This document shows, piece after piece, positions 26,413 to 34,890 of a stretch of DNA of 64,000 nucleotides. This stretch comes from Gluconacetobacter tumulicola. Its GTDB lineage: Bacteria > Pseudomonadota > Alphaproteobacteria > Acetobacterales > Acetobacteraceae. The DNA is taken from assembly GCF_014174215.1 (NCBI RefSeq), contig NZ_JABEQL010000008.1:1-64000 (forward strand), read 5' to 3'. The stretch's first letter is position 1; each line of letters begins with the position of its first letter. Under the pieces are notes generated by a model that worked only from the letters and a program-made list of their open reading frames with translations, was not told the DNA's origin and did no database searches. The translations under genes were made by a program, and so were the position numbers.

Positions 26413-28133
26413 TTCGGCTTTCGGCGGGCGCCTTTTCGCGCGGGTTTGCTGCTGGATGGCCGGCGGGCCGGTTGCGGGGGCGGTGCCATGAGGTTCATGA
26501 GAAGGGCCATGATATCTTCGTCGACTCCGTCCGGCATGCCTTCGTCTATTGTGAACGAGGCGGCAAGCCGTGCCTCCAGTGTCTGGTCGATGATCGCCGC
26601 CATCACGGGTATGCGCCGGAGCGGGTCGCCCTGGCTGATCGCGCGTGCGGTCATCGCGAAGGAGGGTGCCTCAGGATCGCCCTGGTCCTTCAGGAGCAGC
26701 GCCGTCCGGGCGATGATGGAGGCCCAGAAATCCCGACGTGTTTCAAGCCAGGTCCATAATGCATGCGCGCGGGCCGTGCTGGTGGCCTCGGTTCCGTCGA
26801 ATATGTCGTCATTATCCTCGAACCAGTGGGCGATCATGGGATAGGAGGGGGGCCAGTCCTCGCTCGCGGCAACGAGTGTCTCACGCTCCTCCGGATCGAG
26901 GGAGGCAAGGGCGTTTTCCGGATCGTACGCGCTCAACATTGCCTGGACGGAGGCGTCCTGCGTCGGGCGAAGAGACGTCAGGGCGCAGGCCTCCGCGACA
27001 TCGGCCAGGCCGGGCGCGGGATAGACGGCATTTTCACGCCCTTCCGCCAAGGCGAAGCTCAGGGCGGCCTGGATATAGTCCAGCGAGACGTCGCCCTTGC
27101 CGCCCAGGGCTGAAATCTGTTGCAGGAGGCCACGCTGCTCCGCCACGTTGGCGCAGGGGACGACATAGGCGTCCTTTACGCCAAATCCCTGCTTGAGCAG
27201 GATCATGGCGATTGCCCGGGCCCGGCCTTTCTGAAGCGCGATCGCGAGGCTTTGCGCGCCCGCGCCGTCGATAGGGCTGGAAACGCATCCTACGATCCGA
27301 TGCGATGGCGGGGTGTCCCTGTCCTGGGAAATACCGGACCGGATGGCGTTCCTGATCAGGGCGTCCACGCGCTGCCGAACGGGTTCGTCGACGATCCAGC
27401 TTCTCAGAACCGCCAGGCGGCCGAGGGCCCGCGGACTGAGTCTGCCGGCGGCCAGGCGATCGGTCAGGCCTTCGAGGGCGCCGCTCCGGACCTGTTCGGA
27501 CATATCGAGAAGCCAGGCGCAGGCCAGTTGTTCGAAGCGCGTATCGGGATTCGCGGCGGCGACCTTGCACAACAGGGTTCTGGCGTCAGGGGGGATGCCG
27601 GGCAGGATTTCGGCAAATGCCTGATGCAGGATCGAGGGATCGTCGCCGACATCGTTCAGGAAGCTCTCGGATATCTTTGCGAACGCGGCTTCGGGACTGG
27701 TTTCGTCCCCTGGGAGAAGTGAGGACGTTTCCCGCAGGATGGCCTGCTCGCCGGGCGCCAGACCTGCCGGGACGGGGAGGCCGGCCCTGACATAGCATCG
27801 GGTTATCGCAATGTTGCCGCCCACCGTGACCAGGCCTTTCCGGGACAGGTCGACCAGATGGTGCGATACGGCATCGAGGCACCGTTTGCCGGAACGCTGG
27901 CCGCCTTCCTGCGCCATGCGGGCCTGGTCGAGCGTTATCGTCAGGAGCGTGCACAGTGCCTCGTCCGCATCGTCGCCGGCCGGTGTGGAGGCGATTTCCT
28001 GCGCGAGGGCCTGGACATTCTGTGGGTCGGCGGCAAGCGCGCGGGCTGCTTCAGTCTGCATTTCGTGAAACAGGTGGCCCGCATCCGGTGGTGGGGCGGA
28101 GGTGCGCGGCGGACCGGGTTTCTTGGTGGCCAT
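26409..28133 (-). CDS. Hypothetical cytoplasmic protein, 574 residues
   Basis: I do not recognise a family. It has a Pro-rich start, long helical stretches that could form a HEAT/ARM-like solenoid (repeated L-A-x-x-x pairs from about 60 to 420), acidic patches (WFEDNDDIFDG) and a very basic C-terminal tail (RRPSSSKPARKGARRKPK). No signal peptide or membrane span. Its stop overlaps the start of the exported LprI-like protein (ATGA), so the two are co-translated and may act together. Confidence 0.65.
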   Translation of the reverse strand: MATKKPGPPRTSAPPPDAGHLFHEMQTEAARALAADPQNVQALAQEIASTPAGDDADEALCTLLTITLDQARMAQEGGQRSGKRCLDAVSHHLVDLSRKGLVTVGGNIAITRCYVRAGLPVPAGLAPGEQAILRETSSLLPGDETSPEAAFAKISESFLNDVGDDPSILHQAFAEILPGIPPDARTLLCKVAAANPDTRFEQLACAWLLDMSEQVRSGALEGLTDRLAAGRLSPRALGRLAVLRSWIVDEPVRQRVDALIRNAIRSGISQDRDTPPSHRIVGCVSSPIDGAGAQSLAIALQKGRARAIAMILLKQGFGVKDAYVVPCANVAEQRGLLQQISALGGKGDVSLDYIQAALSFALAEGRENAVYPAPGLADVAEACALTSLRPTQDASVQAMLSAYDPENALASLDPEERETLVAASEDWPPSYPMIAHWFEDNDDIFDGTEATSTARAHALWTWLETRRDFWASIIARTALLLKDQGDPEAPSFAMTARAISQGDPLRRIPVMAAIIDQTLEARLAASFTIDEGMPDGVDEDIMALLMNLMAPPPQPARRPSSSKPARKGARRKPK

Positions 28134-28272
28134 ACTGTTCCTTCAGGATTAGGAAGGGCAGGACGCCCCCGGATGGACCTGTTTTTCTGATATTGAACGA
28201 AAAACACTATGAAGTGGTTACGGGGCGGGTCAACTGTAACCGTCTGGTCCGGTGGTGGCGGGGGCGCGATTC

Positions 28273-29358
28273 ATGTCGGGTTTCGATCGTATCGATCTGG
28301 CTTTTCCGCTGATCCAGGCGCCGATGGCTGGGGTTTCCACACCGGCGCTCGCAGCTTCGGTCTCCGATGCCGGCGGTCTTGGGTCCATCGGTGTCGGCGC
28401 GGCCGATGCGGCCGGGGCGCGTCGGATGATCGCGGAAATCCGGGAGCGGACCGATCGTCCGTTCAACGTGAACCTGTTCGTCCATCCGGCACAGCGCCGC
28501 GATCCGGCGCGGGAGGAGGCGTGGCGTGCGTGGCTTGCACCCGTGTTCGCCACGTTCGATATGCCGGCGCCGGCACGATTGCGTGCGCCTTACAGGAGCT
28601 TTGCCGACGATCCGGAGATGCTGGACATGCTGCGGGTGGTTCGGCCGCCGGTGATCAGCTTCCATTTCGGGTTGCCCCCGGCGGATATCGTCGCGGCGCT
28701 GCGGTCGGCCGGGGCGGTGCTGCTGGCCACCGCGACCAGCGTGGATGAGGCGCGCGCGGCCGAGGAGGCTGGCATGGACGCGATTATCGCGCAGGGGATC
28801 GAGGCCGGCGGTCATCGCGGGATGTTCGACCCTGCCGCGCCTGACGATGCGCTGGGCACCTTCGTGCTGACCCGCCTGCTGGTCCGGCAGTGTCGCTGCC
28901 CGGTGATTGCCGCCGGCGGGATCATGGATGGTGCGGGCATTGCGGCGGCACTCGATCTGGGCGCTGTTGCCGTCCAGATGGGGACGGCGTTTATCCTGTG
29001 TCCTGAATCCGCTGCCGATGCGGCCTATCGCGCGGCGCTGACGGGGCCGGCGGCCCTTCATACGCGGTTGACCAGCCTGATTTCCGGCCGGCCGGCGCGG
29101 GCGCTGGCGAACCGTTTCACTGCCCTTGGCGACGGGGGCGACGTGCCGGTTCCGCCGGATTATCCCGTGGCCTACGATGCGGGCAAGGCGCTCAATGCCG
29201 CAGCCAAAGCGTGTGGAGAAACCGGGTTCGGCGCCCAGTGGGCCGGGCAGGGGGCACCGCTGGCGCGATCCATGCCGGCGGCGCAACTGGTTGCCTGTCT
29301 GCGGGAAGAATTTGCGGCTGCCCGCGCGGAGGCAACGGCTTTGCCGGATCGGCGGTAG
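28273..29358 (+). CDS. Nitronate monooxygenase family flavoprotein
   Basis: About 361 residues, FMN-dependent TIM-barrel. Conserved blocks are [66 protein letters not shown] with the catalytic-region histidine, [19 protein letters not shown] and [12 protein letters not shown]. It oxidises nitronates or related toxins. ATG 28273 is the conserved start; an in-frame GTG lies seven codons upstream. It converges on the glutathionylspermidine-synthase-like gene with a 27-bp gap. Confidence 0.9.
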   Translation: MSGFDRIDLAFPLIQAPMAGVSTPALAASVSDAGGLGSIGVGAADAAGARRMIAEIRERTDRPFNVNLFVHPAQRRDPAREEAWRAWLAPVFATFDMPAPARLRAPYRSFADDPEMLDMLRVVRPPVISFHFGLPPADIVAALRSAGAVLLATATSVDEARAAEEAGMDAIIAQGIEAGGHRGMFDPAAPDDALGTFVLTRLLVRQCRCPVIAAGGIMDGAGIAAALDLGAVAVQMGTAFILCPESAADAAYRAALTGPAALHTRLTSLISGRPARALANRFTALGDGGDVPVPPDYPVAYDAGKALNAAAKACGETGFGAQWAGQGAPLARSMPAAQLVACLREEFAAARAEATALPDRR

Positions 29359-29385
29359 CAGCCCAGCCGACGCGCGCGGCCATTT

Positions 29386-30528
29386 CTATGGGACGAGCAG
29401 GTGGGGCACGATGGGCGATGCATGGCGGATGACGGCATCGGCACTTTCGCGCACCGTGATCCCGGCAAAATGGCTGCCGATGATCCATGCCCCGATGGAG
29501 GCGGTGACACCGTCGATGCGATGATCGGTGTATTGCTGACAGATGCGGGGATAATCCCCGTAGGTGCCGGGCTCCAGCGCCAGTGTTTCCGTGCCGGAGA
29601 CGATGCGGACATTCTCGCCGCCGCGCGCGTGGATGGGCTTTTCGACGTAGCGTTCCATGCCGTCGGGCGTCCAGGCGGCAGGCAGAAGGAGCGGGTGGCC
29701 GGGATGGCGCTGCCATAGCGCTGGCAGGAGCGCCTTGTTGGAGAGAAGGGCCGTCCAGGGCGGGTTGAGGAACCGGCAGCCGCATTGGCGCAGGTGGCGG
29801 GCGCCCGCATCGCGGAACATCAGTTCCCACGGATACATGCGGATCATGGAGCGGATGATGCGGCCGCGATGCAGCAATCGTCCGCCGGTGCTGATCTCGA
29901 GGTCGCGCAATTCGCAATGCACCGCTTCCAGCCCGGCCTGTCGCACCCAGTCGGCATAGTAGCGGGCGTGGACCGCATCCTCGCGATTGTCGGGATAGGG
30001 AACGACATGGACGATATCGTCCACGCGGCCCTGGGCGCGGAGCGCCATCAGATGGTTGACCAGTGCGGCTTCGCTGAGCGCGCGGTCGGTTTGGGCGGGA
30101 TGGGTCGCGTGCCGCCATGCCGTCTGCATGCGCGTGCTTTCCGGCAGGGTGGCGGGCGTATCGGCATTATATTCGATCAGTTTCGGCTGCTCGTCCTGCC
30201 ACGCGAAATCGAAGCGGCCGATCAGGAAGGCATCGCGGCGTTCCCAGGAATCGCGCACCACCGGCTGCATGGCCTCGGGAATGTGGAACGCGTCCAGGCC
30301 GCGCCGTGTGCGGACGGCGTCGTCCACCAGGTCGAGGCACATGCGGTGCAGGCTTTCGGCCGCGCGGCGCAGGGTCTCGGTGGCGGCCGGCGCGATGGCG
30401 TAATACGCATCTTCACGCCACGCGAAGCTGCCGTCATCGTTGCGGTAATAAGTGTAGCCGATGGCGTCGGCATGGCTTTGCCAGTCGGGGCGTGGGATGC
30501 ACGCGATGCGCCTGATGCCGGGGAGCAT
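29386..30528 (-). CDS. Glutathionylspermidine synthase-like ATP-grasp ligase (YgiC/YjfC type)
   Basis: About 380 residues matching the ATP-grasp half of GspS. The start is RPDWQSHADAIGYTYY, followed by RFDFAWQDEQPKLIEYNADT, WELMFRD, LLSNKALLPALW, YVEKPIHARGGENVRI and a C-terminal IGAWIIGSHFAGITVRES. There is no amidase domain, so it belongs to the stand-alone YgiC/YjfC group, thought to join amino groups to peptides or polyamines. ATG 30528 is 13 bp after the small Gly-rich membrane protein gene. It is the last gene of a six-gene, same-strand array that includes telA. Confidence 0.88.
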   Translation of the reverse strand: MLPGIRRIACIPRPDWQSHADAIGYTYYRNDDGSFAWREDAYYAIAPAATETLRRAAESLHRMCLDLVDDAVRTRRGLDAFHIPEAMQPVVRDSWERRDAFLIGRFDFAWQDEQPKLIEYNADTPATLPESTRMQTAWRHATHPAQTDRALSEAALVNHLMALRAQGRVDDIVHVVPYPDNREDAVHARYYADWVRQAGLEAVHCELRDLEISTGGRLLHRGRIIRSMIRMYPWELMFRDAGARHLRQCGCRFLNPPWTALLSNKALLPALWQRHPGHPLLLPAAWTPDGMERYVEKPIHARGGENVRIVSGTETLALEPGTYGDYPRICQQYTDHRIDGVTASIGAWIIGSHFAGITVRESADAVIRHASPIVPHLLVP

Positions 30529-30541
30529 GGGGAGACGAGGG

Positions 30542-30931
30542 TTATTCGCCGCCGCCGCCATGGCCGGCGGCGCTGGCGCCGAAACCGGCATGGCCCGCCG
30601 ATTCCGCCTCGCCGCTGCCGCCCGTGCGGCCGGCGCGCGGTGCGTCGTCGTCATCGCTGCTGCGGTTACTGGTCGGGGTGAAGAATGCGCCCCCGCCGGA
30701 GGTATGGTACGAATGGTGCTGTTGGTGATCGCAATCCTCCGGCTTGCGGTTCTGCGGATCGGCCGGTCGGGTGGCGGTCGCTGCCGTGGGCTGGCCCTGC
30801 GCGGCGGGAGCGTCCTGACGGCAGGCCTGGTTATCCGCCTGATGGCTGGAGTCGACCAGGAACGCTGTTGCGCCGGCAACCCCTATCGCTCCCGCGGTCG
30901 CCACAAAAATGATTGTCGTGGGTTTGGTCAT
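30542..30931 (-). CDS. Small membrane-anchored, Gly-rich hypothetical protein
   Basis: 129 residues. A hydrophobic N-terminal helix (TTIIFVATAGAIGVAGATAF) acts as signal anchor. The rest is hydrophilic, with two cysteines (NQACRQD, PEDCDHQ), a His-rich patch, an Asp run and a Gly/Ala tail ending HGGGGE. It is 13 bp upstream of the GspS-like ligase gene. In enterobacteria YgiC is paired with YgiB, a small exported protein with a Gly-rich end; this protein has no clear sequence match to it but holds the same position and style. It may be the ligase's substrate or partner. Confidence 0.6.
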   Translation of the reverse strand: MTKPTTIIFVATAGAIGVAGATAFLVDSSHQADNQACRQDAPAAQGQPTAATATRPADPQNRKPEDCDHQQHHSYHTSGGGAFFTPTSNRSSDDDDAPRAGRTGGSGEAESAGHAGFGASAAGHGGGGE

Positions 30932-30971
30932 TGAAAAGATCCTGACAGATGCCCGGTTGTTAGGGGCGCAC

Positions 30972-32228
30972 TCATTCCTGCACCACGGCGCGGCTGGCGA
31001 GCGTGCGCATGCCGTCCGAGATCCGGTCGCGCAACTGGCGCAACTGCGTTTCCTGCGTGCGGGTGCGCTCGACGGCCAGGCGGTCGTTCTCCGCCATTTC
31101 GGCCAGCGCCTGCGTCACCTTGTCGGCGGCCTGGGAGAGGGCTTCGATCTGGCGTGGATCGACCCCGCGCTGGGCGGCCGTGGTACGCGCGGCTTCCAGC
31201 GCGCCGTCGGCCACCAGGCCCAGCACCTGGCGATCGGCCTCGTTGAGCTTGTCGCGGGCGGCGGCGGCGTGGCGATTGTCCACCTGCCCGACGGCGACGG
31301 CGCAGGCGGCCTTGAGGTTGGGAATGGTCTTGGTCAGCGCCGAATGCAGCGCCACGATCCGGGCCTCGGCGGCCTCGCGCGTGCTCTTGAGCATCGGCAC
31401 GGTCAGGGCCGCGCGCATCAGGCCTTCACGCTGCTCGGCGAGGTGCCCTGCGAAATTGGCCAGCCGGCCGCGCAGTTCCATGACCTCGGCGGCGTCCACC
31501 GGGTCGTTGGTTGCGAGTGCGTGCCGGCGCAGGCTCTCGGCCTCCTGCTGTCCACGTTCCAGGGCCAGTTGGCCGGCGGCGATGTCGATGTTCAGTTCGC
31601 GCACCGCGTGCCGCAGGGCCTGGTACATCGATTCGAAATTCTCGATATTGCGCTTGAGGTCCGCGATGGTGGTGCGGGCCCTGGCCTCCTGCTGGTCCAT
31701 CAGGGTGGTGAAACGCTTGCGGTTTTCGGCGAAGCCGGACAGCGCGTCCTTCGCGCCGCCGACCAGGCCGCCGATGCGGGCCGGCAGGCCGCCGGGCCGC
31801 GCGTCCTCGCCGCTGGCGATCTTGCGCAGGTCGGCGATGCGCAGGATCTTCACCCCGTCCAGGACCGAGGCCGCGATATCGCCCACGGCGTCGGACTGGC
31901 CCAGGGTGCGGCCGGCCAGCATGCGGTCGGCGATCTCGGCAAGCTGGGTCAGCGCGCCGGTGCCGTGTTCGAGCAGGGTATTGAGATCGTGGAAGTTCAC
32001 CGCGTCCGCGCGCCGATGGGCCTCGGCGACCATGTCGGGCGGCAGCCTGTCCAGTTCGACCAGCCGGGCGAAGGCGGCCAGCGGCTGGTGCAGCGGGCCT
32101 TCGGAAGCCGCTGCGGGCGGGGGTGCCGATGGTTCGGCGGGCAGGGCGGGCGGTGTGGGTTCGTCCTCGGCATACAGGGCGCTGAGGTCGAGGGGCTTGT
32201 CCTTGTCGGCGTCGTTTTCCGGCGGCAT
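30972..32228 (-). CDS. telA: TelA/KlaA toxic-anion-resistance family protein
   Basis: 418 residues. After a Pro-rich acidic N-terminus the protein is almost wholly alpha-helical with coiled-coil character and the TelA-type order: NFHDLNTLLEHGTGAL, an FAENRKRFTTLMDQ segment, and helical repeats ending TQETQLRQLRDRISDGM. TelA proteins are linked to tellurite and other envelope or toxic stress; the mechanism is unknown. It starts 1 bp after the stop of the double-YbjQ gene and is followed 40 bp later by the small membrane protein. Confidence 0.85.
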   Translation of the reverse strand: MPPENDADKDKPLDLSALYAEDEPTPPALPAEPSAPPPAAASEGPLHQPLAAFARLVELDRLPPDMVAEAHRRADAVNFHDLNTLLEHGTGALTQLAEIADRMLAGRTLGQSDAVGDIAASVLDGVKILRIADLRKIASGEDARPGGLPARIGGLVGGAKDALSGFAENRKRFTTLMDQQEARARTTIADLKRNIENFESMYQALRHAVRELNIDIAAGQLALERGQQEAESLRRHALATNDPVDAAEVMELRGRLANFAGHLAEQREGLMRAALTVPMLKSTREAAEARIVALHSALTKTIPNLKAACAVAVGQVDNRHAAAARDKLNEADRQVLGLVADGALEAARTTAAQRGVDPRQIEALSQAADKVTQALAEMAENDRLAVERTRTQETQLRQLRDRISDGMRTLASRAVVQE

Positions 32229-32229
32229 T

Positions 32230-33141
32230 TCAGATATCCATCGACAGGGTCAGGGTCGGGGCGATGTCGAAATCGGGGTCGGGCTGGCCGGTGTCGAGCA
32301 TGGCGGTTCCGACTGCCAGGAATTCGACGATATGGTCGCCCCAGACATGGGAATCCTCCTGCAGGCGGGTGCCGATGATCTCGTTGGCGCCGCTGGCGGC
32401 GGCGTGGGCGGTCATGCGCTCCATCGCGGCCTCGCGGGCCGTGTAATAGGCCTGGGTGAACAGGTCCAGTTCCACGCACTGGCCAGTCTGGCGCAGCGTG
32501 GTCAGCAGGCTGCGCCGGGGAATATGCTGGACGCAGCAGCCGATGACCAGATCCAGCGGCCGGCGGCCGGCCTTGAGCGCCAGGGCGAAATCCTGGCCCG
32601 ACAGGTCGGACGTGAAGGGGCGCCCGTCGGGGCGGCGGTAGCCGGAATGCCCGTCCTGATGGACGATGGCGGTGCCGAAGGCGCGGAATTCCAGCATGCC
32701 GGAATCGGCAAGCTGCGCGATTTCCAGCCTTGTGCCGACGATTCCGTCCGCGCCCAGCGCCTCGGCTTCGGCGCGCATGATCTCGACCGCCTTTTCGCGT
32801 GCGCCATACATGGCGCCGGTGATGTCGGTCAGTTCGTAGGCGCTGTTATTGAGCTGGAAATTTGCTTGGACCTTCCAGATGCTGTTGCCCATGCACAGGC
32901 CGAGCGCGCGGAAGCCCGCATGTTCGACCACCAGCAGTTCACGGACGCTGAAATCGGAGGTGGTGACCCCGCCCCGTGCATGGCCCGCCATGAAGCCGGC
33001 GGGCGCGGTCGCGGACGGGCCGTCGCCGGAAGGCGCGGCATTGGGAGCGGCGGGTGTCTGGTTCCAGCCTGGCGGGCTGGCGGCGGGGTGGCCGGGACCG
33101 TCGGCCGGGGGAAAGCCCGGCATACCATCGAAAATGCCCAT
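32230..33141 (-). CDS. Double YbjQ/UPF0145-domain protein
   Basis: 303 residues. A Pro/Gly-rich start is followed by two copies of the YbjQ (UPF0145, putative heavy-metal-binding) fold. Each copy ends in the family signature, GADGIVGTRLEIAQLADSG then EFRAFGTAIV, and GANEIIGTRLQEDSH then EFLAVGTAM. YbjQ domains form pentameric rings in known structures. Cys-Cys in VIGCCVQHIP is notable for possible metal binding. It lies between the other YbjQ-like gene and telA with minimal spacing. Confidence 0.85.
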   Translation of the reverse strand: MGIFDGMPGFPPADGPGHPAASPPGWNQTPAAPNAAPSGDGPSATAPAGFMAGHARGGVTTSDFSVRELLVVEHAGFRALGLCMGNSIWKVQANFQLNNSAYELTDITGAMYGAREKAVEIMRAEAEALGADGIVGTRLEIAQLADSGMLEFRAFGTAIVHQDGHSGYRRPDGRPFTSDLSGQDFALALKAGRRPLDLVIGCCVQHIPRRSLLTTLRQTGQCVELDLFTQAYYTAREAAMERMTAHAAASGANEIIGTRLQEDSHVWGDHIVEFLAVGTAMLDTGQPDPDFDIAPTLTLSMDI

Positions 33142-33160
33142 GCGCTGTCGTCTTTCTTCC

Positions 33161-34252
33161 CTAGCTGAACAGGTCGCCGATATTGCCGAGCAGGTCGCCG
33201 ACGGCGCCGGTCGCGTCGGCGGCCCCGGTTTCGATGGCCGCGCCGATGATCGCGGCCGCGCCGGCCAGACGTTCTTCGCCCGCCAGTTCCACGGCCGTGT
33301 CGAGCAATTCGGTCTTCTCGGCGAGGTCGGCGTCTTCTTCCGCGACGTCCACCCCGTTTTCGATCTCGGCGAAGAGCGGGCGGTGACGCGCCATCCGCGC
33401 CGCGTGGCCGTCGAGCGCGGCCAGGAAGGTGGGGATGAGCGGGAATGTGCCGGGCAGCCGTCGGTAGCCTAATTGGGTGATTGCGGCGCGCAGGCGGCAG
33501 GAGGTGATGATCCCGTTGTTTGTTTCCACCGCAATCGAGACGATTTCGTCATGGGCCAGCGCGCCCGTCCAGAAGGCGCGCAACGGATCGTCGGCCAGGC
33601 GGGCCAGGGCCGCGTCGCGCGCCTGACGTTTCCACTGACCCAGCAATGGGGTTTCGCCGCCGCCCCAGGGAGCCAGTGTCGCGTCATAGTGGAACGGAAC
33701 ATCCACTGTTTCGATTGCGCCGACCGAAAAGCCGATCGGCACGAGGCCCGCGCGCATGGCAAGGGCGAAAATGGTGGCATTCCATGGGACGCAGGGCAGT
33801 GCCGCGCTGGAGTCGAGGCCCGGAACCGTCACCGCGTCGCCATGCAGCAGGAAGCCCAGCGTGCCGCCACCGCCCGCCAGCCGATAGCGCAGGTTCAGCA
33901 CGGCATTGGCACCGCGCGACAAGGCGGCGGCGCGCAGGCGGAACATGGCTGTGCGCCAGCCCTGTTCATGCACCGTCGCCCAATGCGACTGGCCTAGGGA
34001 AAAGCCGGTCTTCCACCATGCTTCGGCATGGACGCTGCCCAGCGCGCGTGTTGTGCCTCCGGCGAGGCTCTGGCGGATCGAACCCAGCCGCACGATCGGG
34101 GGCGGCCGGCCATCAAGTTGGGCGAAGGCATTGCCGGCCGATTGTGCGCTGGCGGTGGGTGGGGAGAAGGGGATGGCATGTGCCGGAGCCGGCCCGGTGG
34201 TGCGCGCGGATCTGCCGCCGCCCAGGAATCCGAGGAAGCGCCGCAATGTCAT
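33161..34252 (-). CDS. YbjQ/UPF0145-like protein (divergent)
   Basis: About 363 residues from ATG 34252 (MTLRRFLGFLGGGRS). The middle shows YbjQ-like features: AAALSRGANAVLNLRYRLAG followed by LLHGDAVTVPG, and later EIVSIAVETNNG. The last 80 residues are acidic and Ala-rich. The similarity is weaker than in the neighbouring double-YbjQ gene. The start overlaps the 173-residue gene upstream by about 140 bp, so a later start is possible. Part of the telA array. Confidence 0.6.
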   Translation of the reverse strand: MTLRRFLGFLGGGRSARTTGPAPAHAIPFSPPTASAQSAGNAFAQLDGRPPPIVRLGSIRQSLAGGTTRALGSVHAEAWWKTGFSLGQSHWATVHEQGWRTAMFRLRAAALSRGANAVLNLRYRLAGGGGTLGFLLHGDAVTVPGLDSSAALPCVPWNATIFALAMRAGLVPIGFSVGAIETVDVPFHYDATLAPWGGGETPLLGQWKRQARDAALARLADDPLRAFWTGALAHDEIVSIAVETNNGIITSCRLRAAITQLGYRRLPGTFPLIPTFLAALDGHAARMARHRPLFAEIENGVDVAEEDADLAEKTELLDTAVELAGEERLAGAAAIIGAAIETGAADATGAVGDLLGNIGDLFS

Positions 34253-34634
34253 CCGGACCAGCGTGTGGCGTGTGCCACGCGTCGCCTTCGCCGAAGACGG
34301 TGCCACCCAGCGCGCGGGCCTGCCCCATGAGGGTGGAGATCCATTCACGCAGCGGCACGATTCGGCGGCTGAGGGCCACGCCGCGGACCTCGTGGACGAT
34401 GGTGGCCTCGATATCTCCGCCGGCGCGGGTCAGGCGGAACAGATATGTGGCCAGGCGGATGTCCAGCCCGTCGATGGTTTCGGTCTTGCGGAAAAGCCCG
34501 CGTTTGCTGCGCGACACGGTCGTCTGGCGTGGCAGGGCCTGTTCGCAGAGATGGGCAAAACGGTCGAGGAAACGATCCCGTTCGGCTTCCGCTTCCCGGA
34601 TCAGGGCTGCCACGTCGTCGAAGGAGTCGGTCAT
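34113..34634 (-). CDS. Hypothetical protein, first gene of the telA array
   Basis: 173 codons starting MTDSFDDVAALIREAEAERD. The first 125 residues look like a real mixed alpha/beta protein (LDIRLATYLFRLTRAGGDIE, VREV-like strands). The last 45 or so are Arg/Pro/His-rich and read through the start of the next gene in another frame, so the natural C-terminus may have been lost by a frameshift, or the two genes really overlap. Family not recognised. Confidence 0.55.
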   Translation of the reverse strand: MTDSFDDVAALIREAEAERDRFLDRFAHLCEQALPRQTTVSRSKRGLFRKTETIDGLDIRLATYLFRLTRAGGDIEATIVHEVRGVALSRRIVPLREWISTLMGQARALGGTVFGEGDAWHTPHAGPDDIAALPRIPGRRQIRAHHRAGSGTCHPLLPTHRQRTIGRQCLRPT

Positions 34635-34890
34635 CGTCCGCGCCCACCTCCTCGTGCTTCATGCAACGGGCTGTGTAACGTTTCGTCAAAAAAACGGGCG
34701 CGTCAAGAACGGATCGTGCGACGGAAGATGCGCTCGCGCGGGATCATGGATGACGGTCCTGACCCTGTTCCGCCGTGTATTCCGACGTTATTTCGAAAGA
34801 TCTGCGGATCGTGAATAGGTCGCGTATCGGGAGAAAGGGTTCCTCCCGGTCGCGACGCCAGACGGGGTTGTCCCCGCCTGGGAAAGCCTG

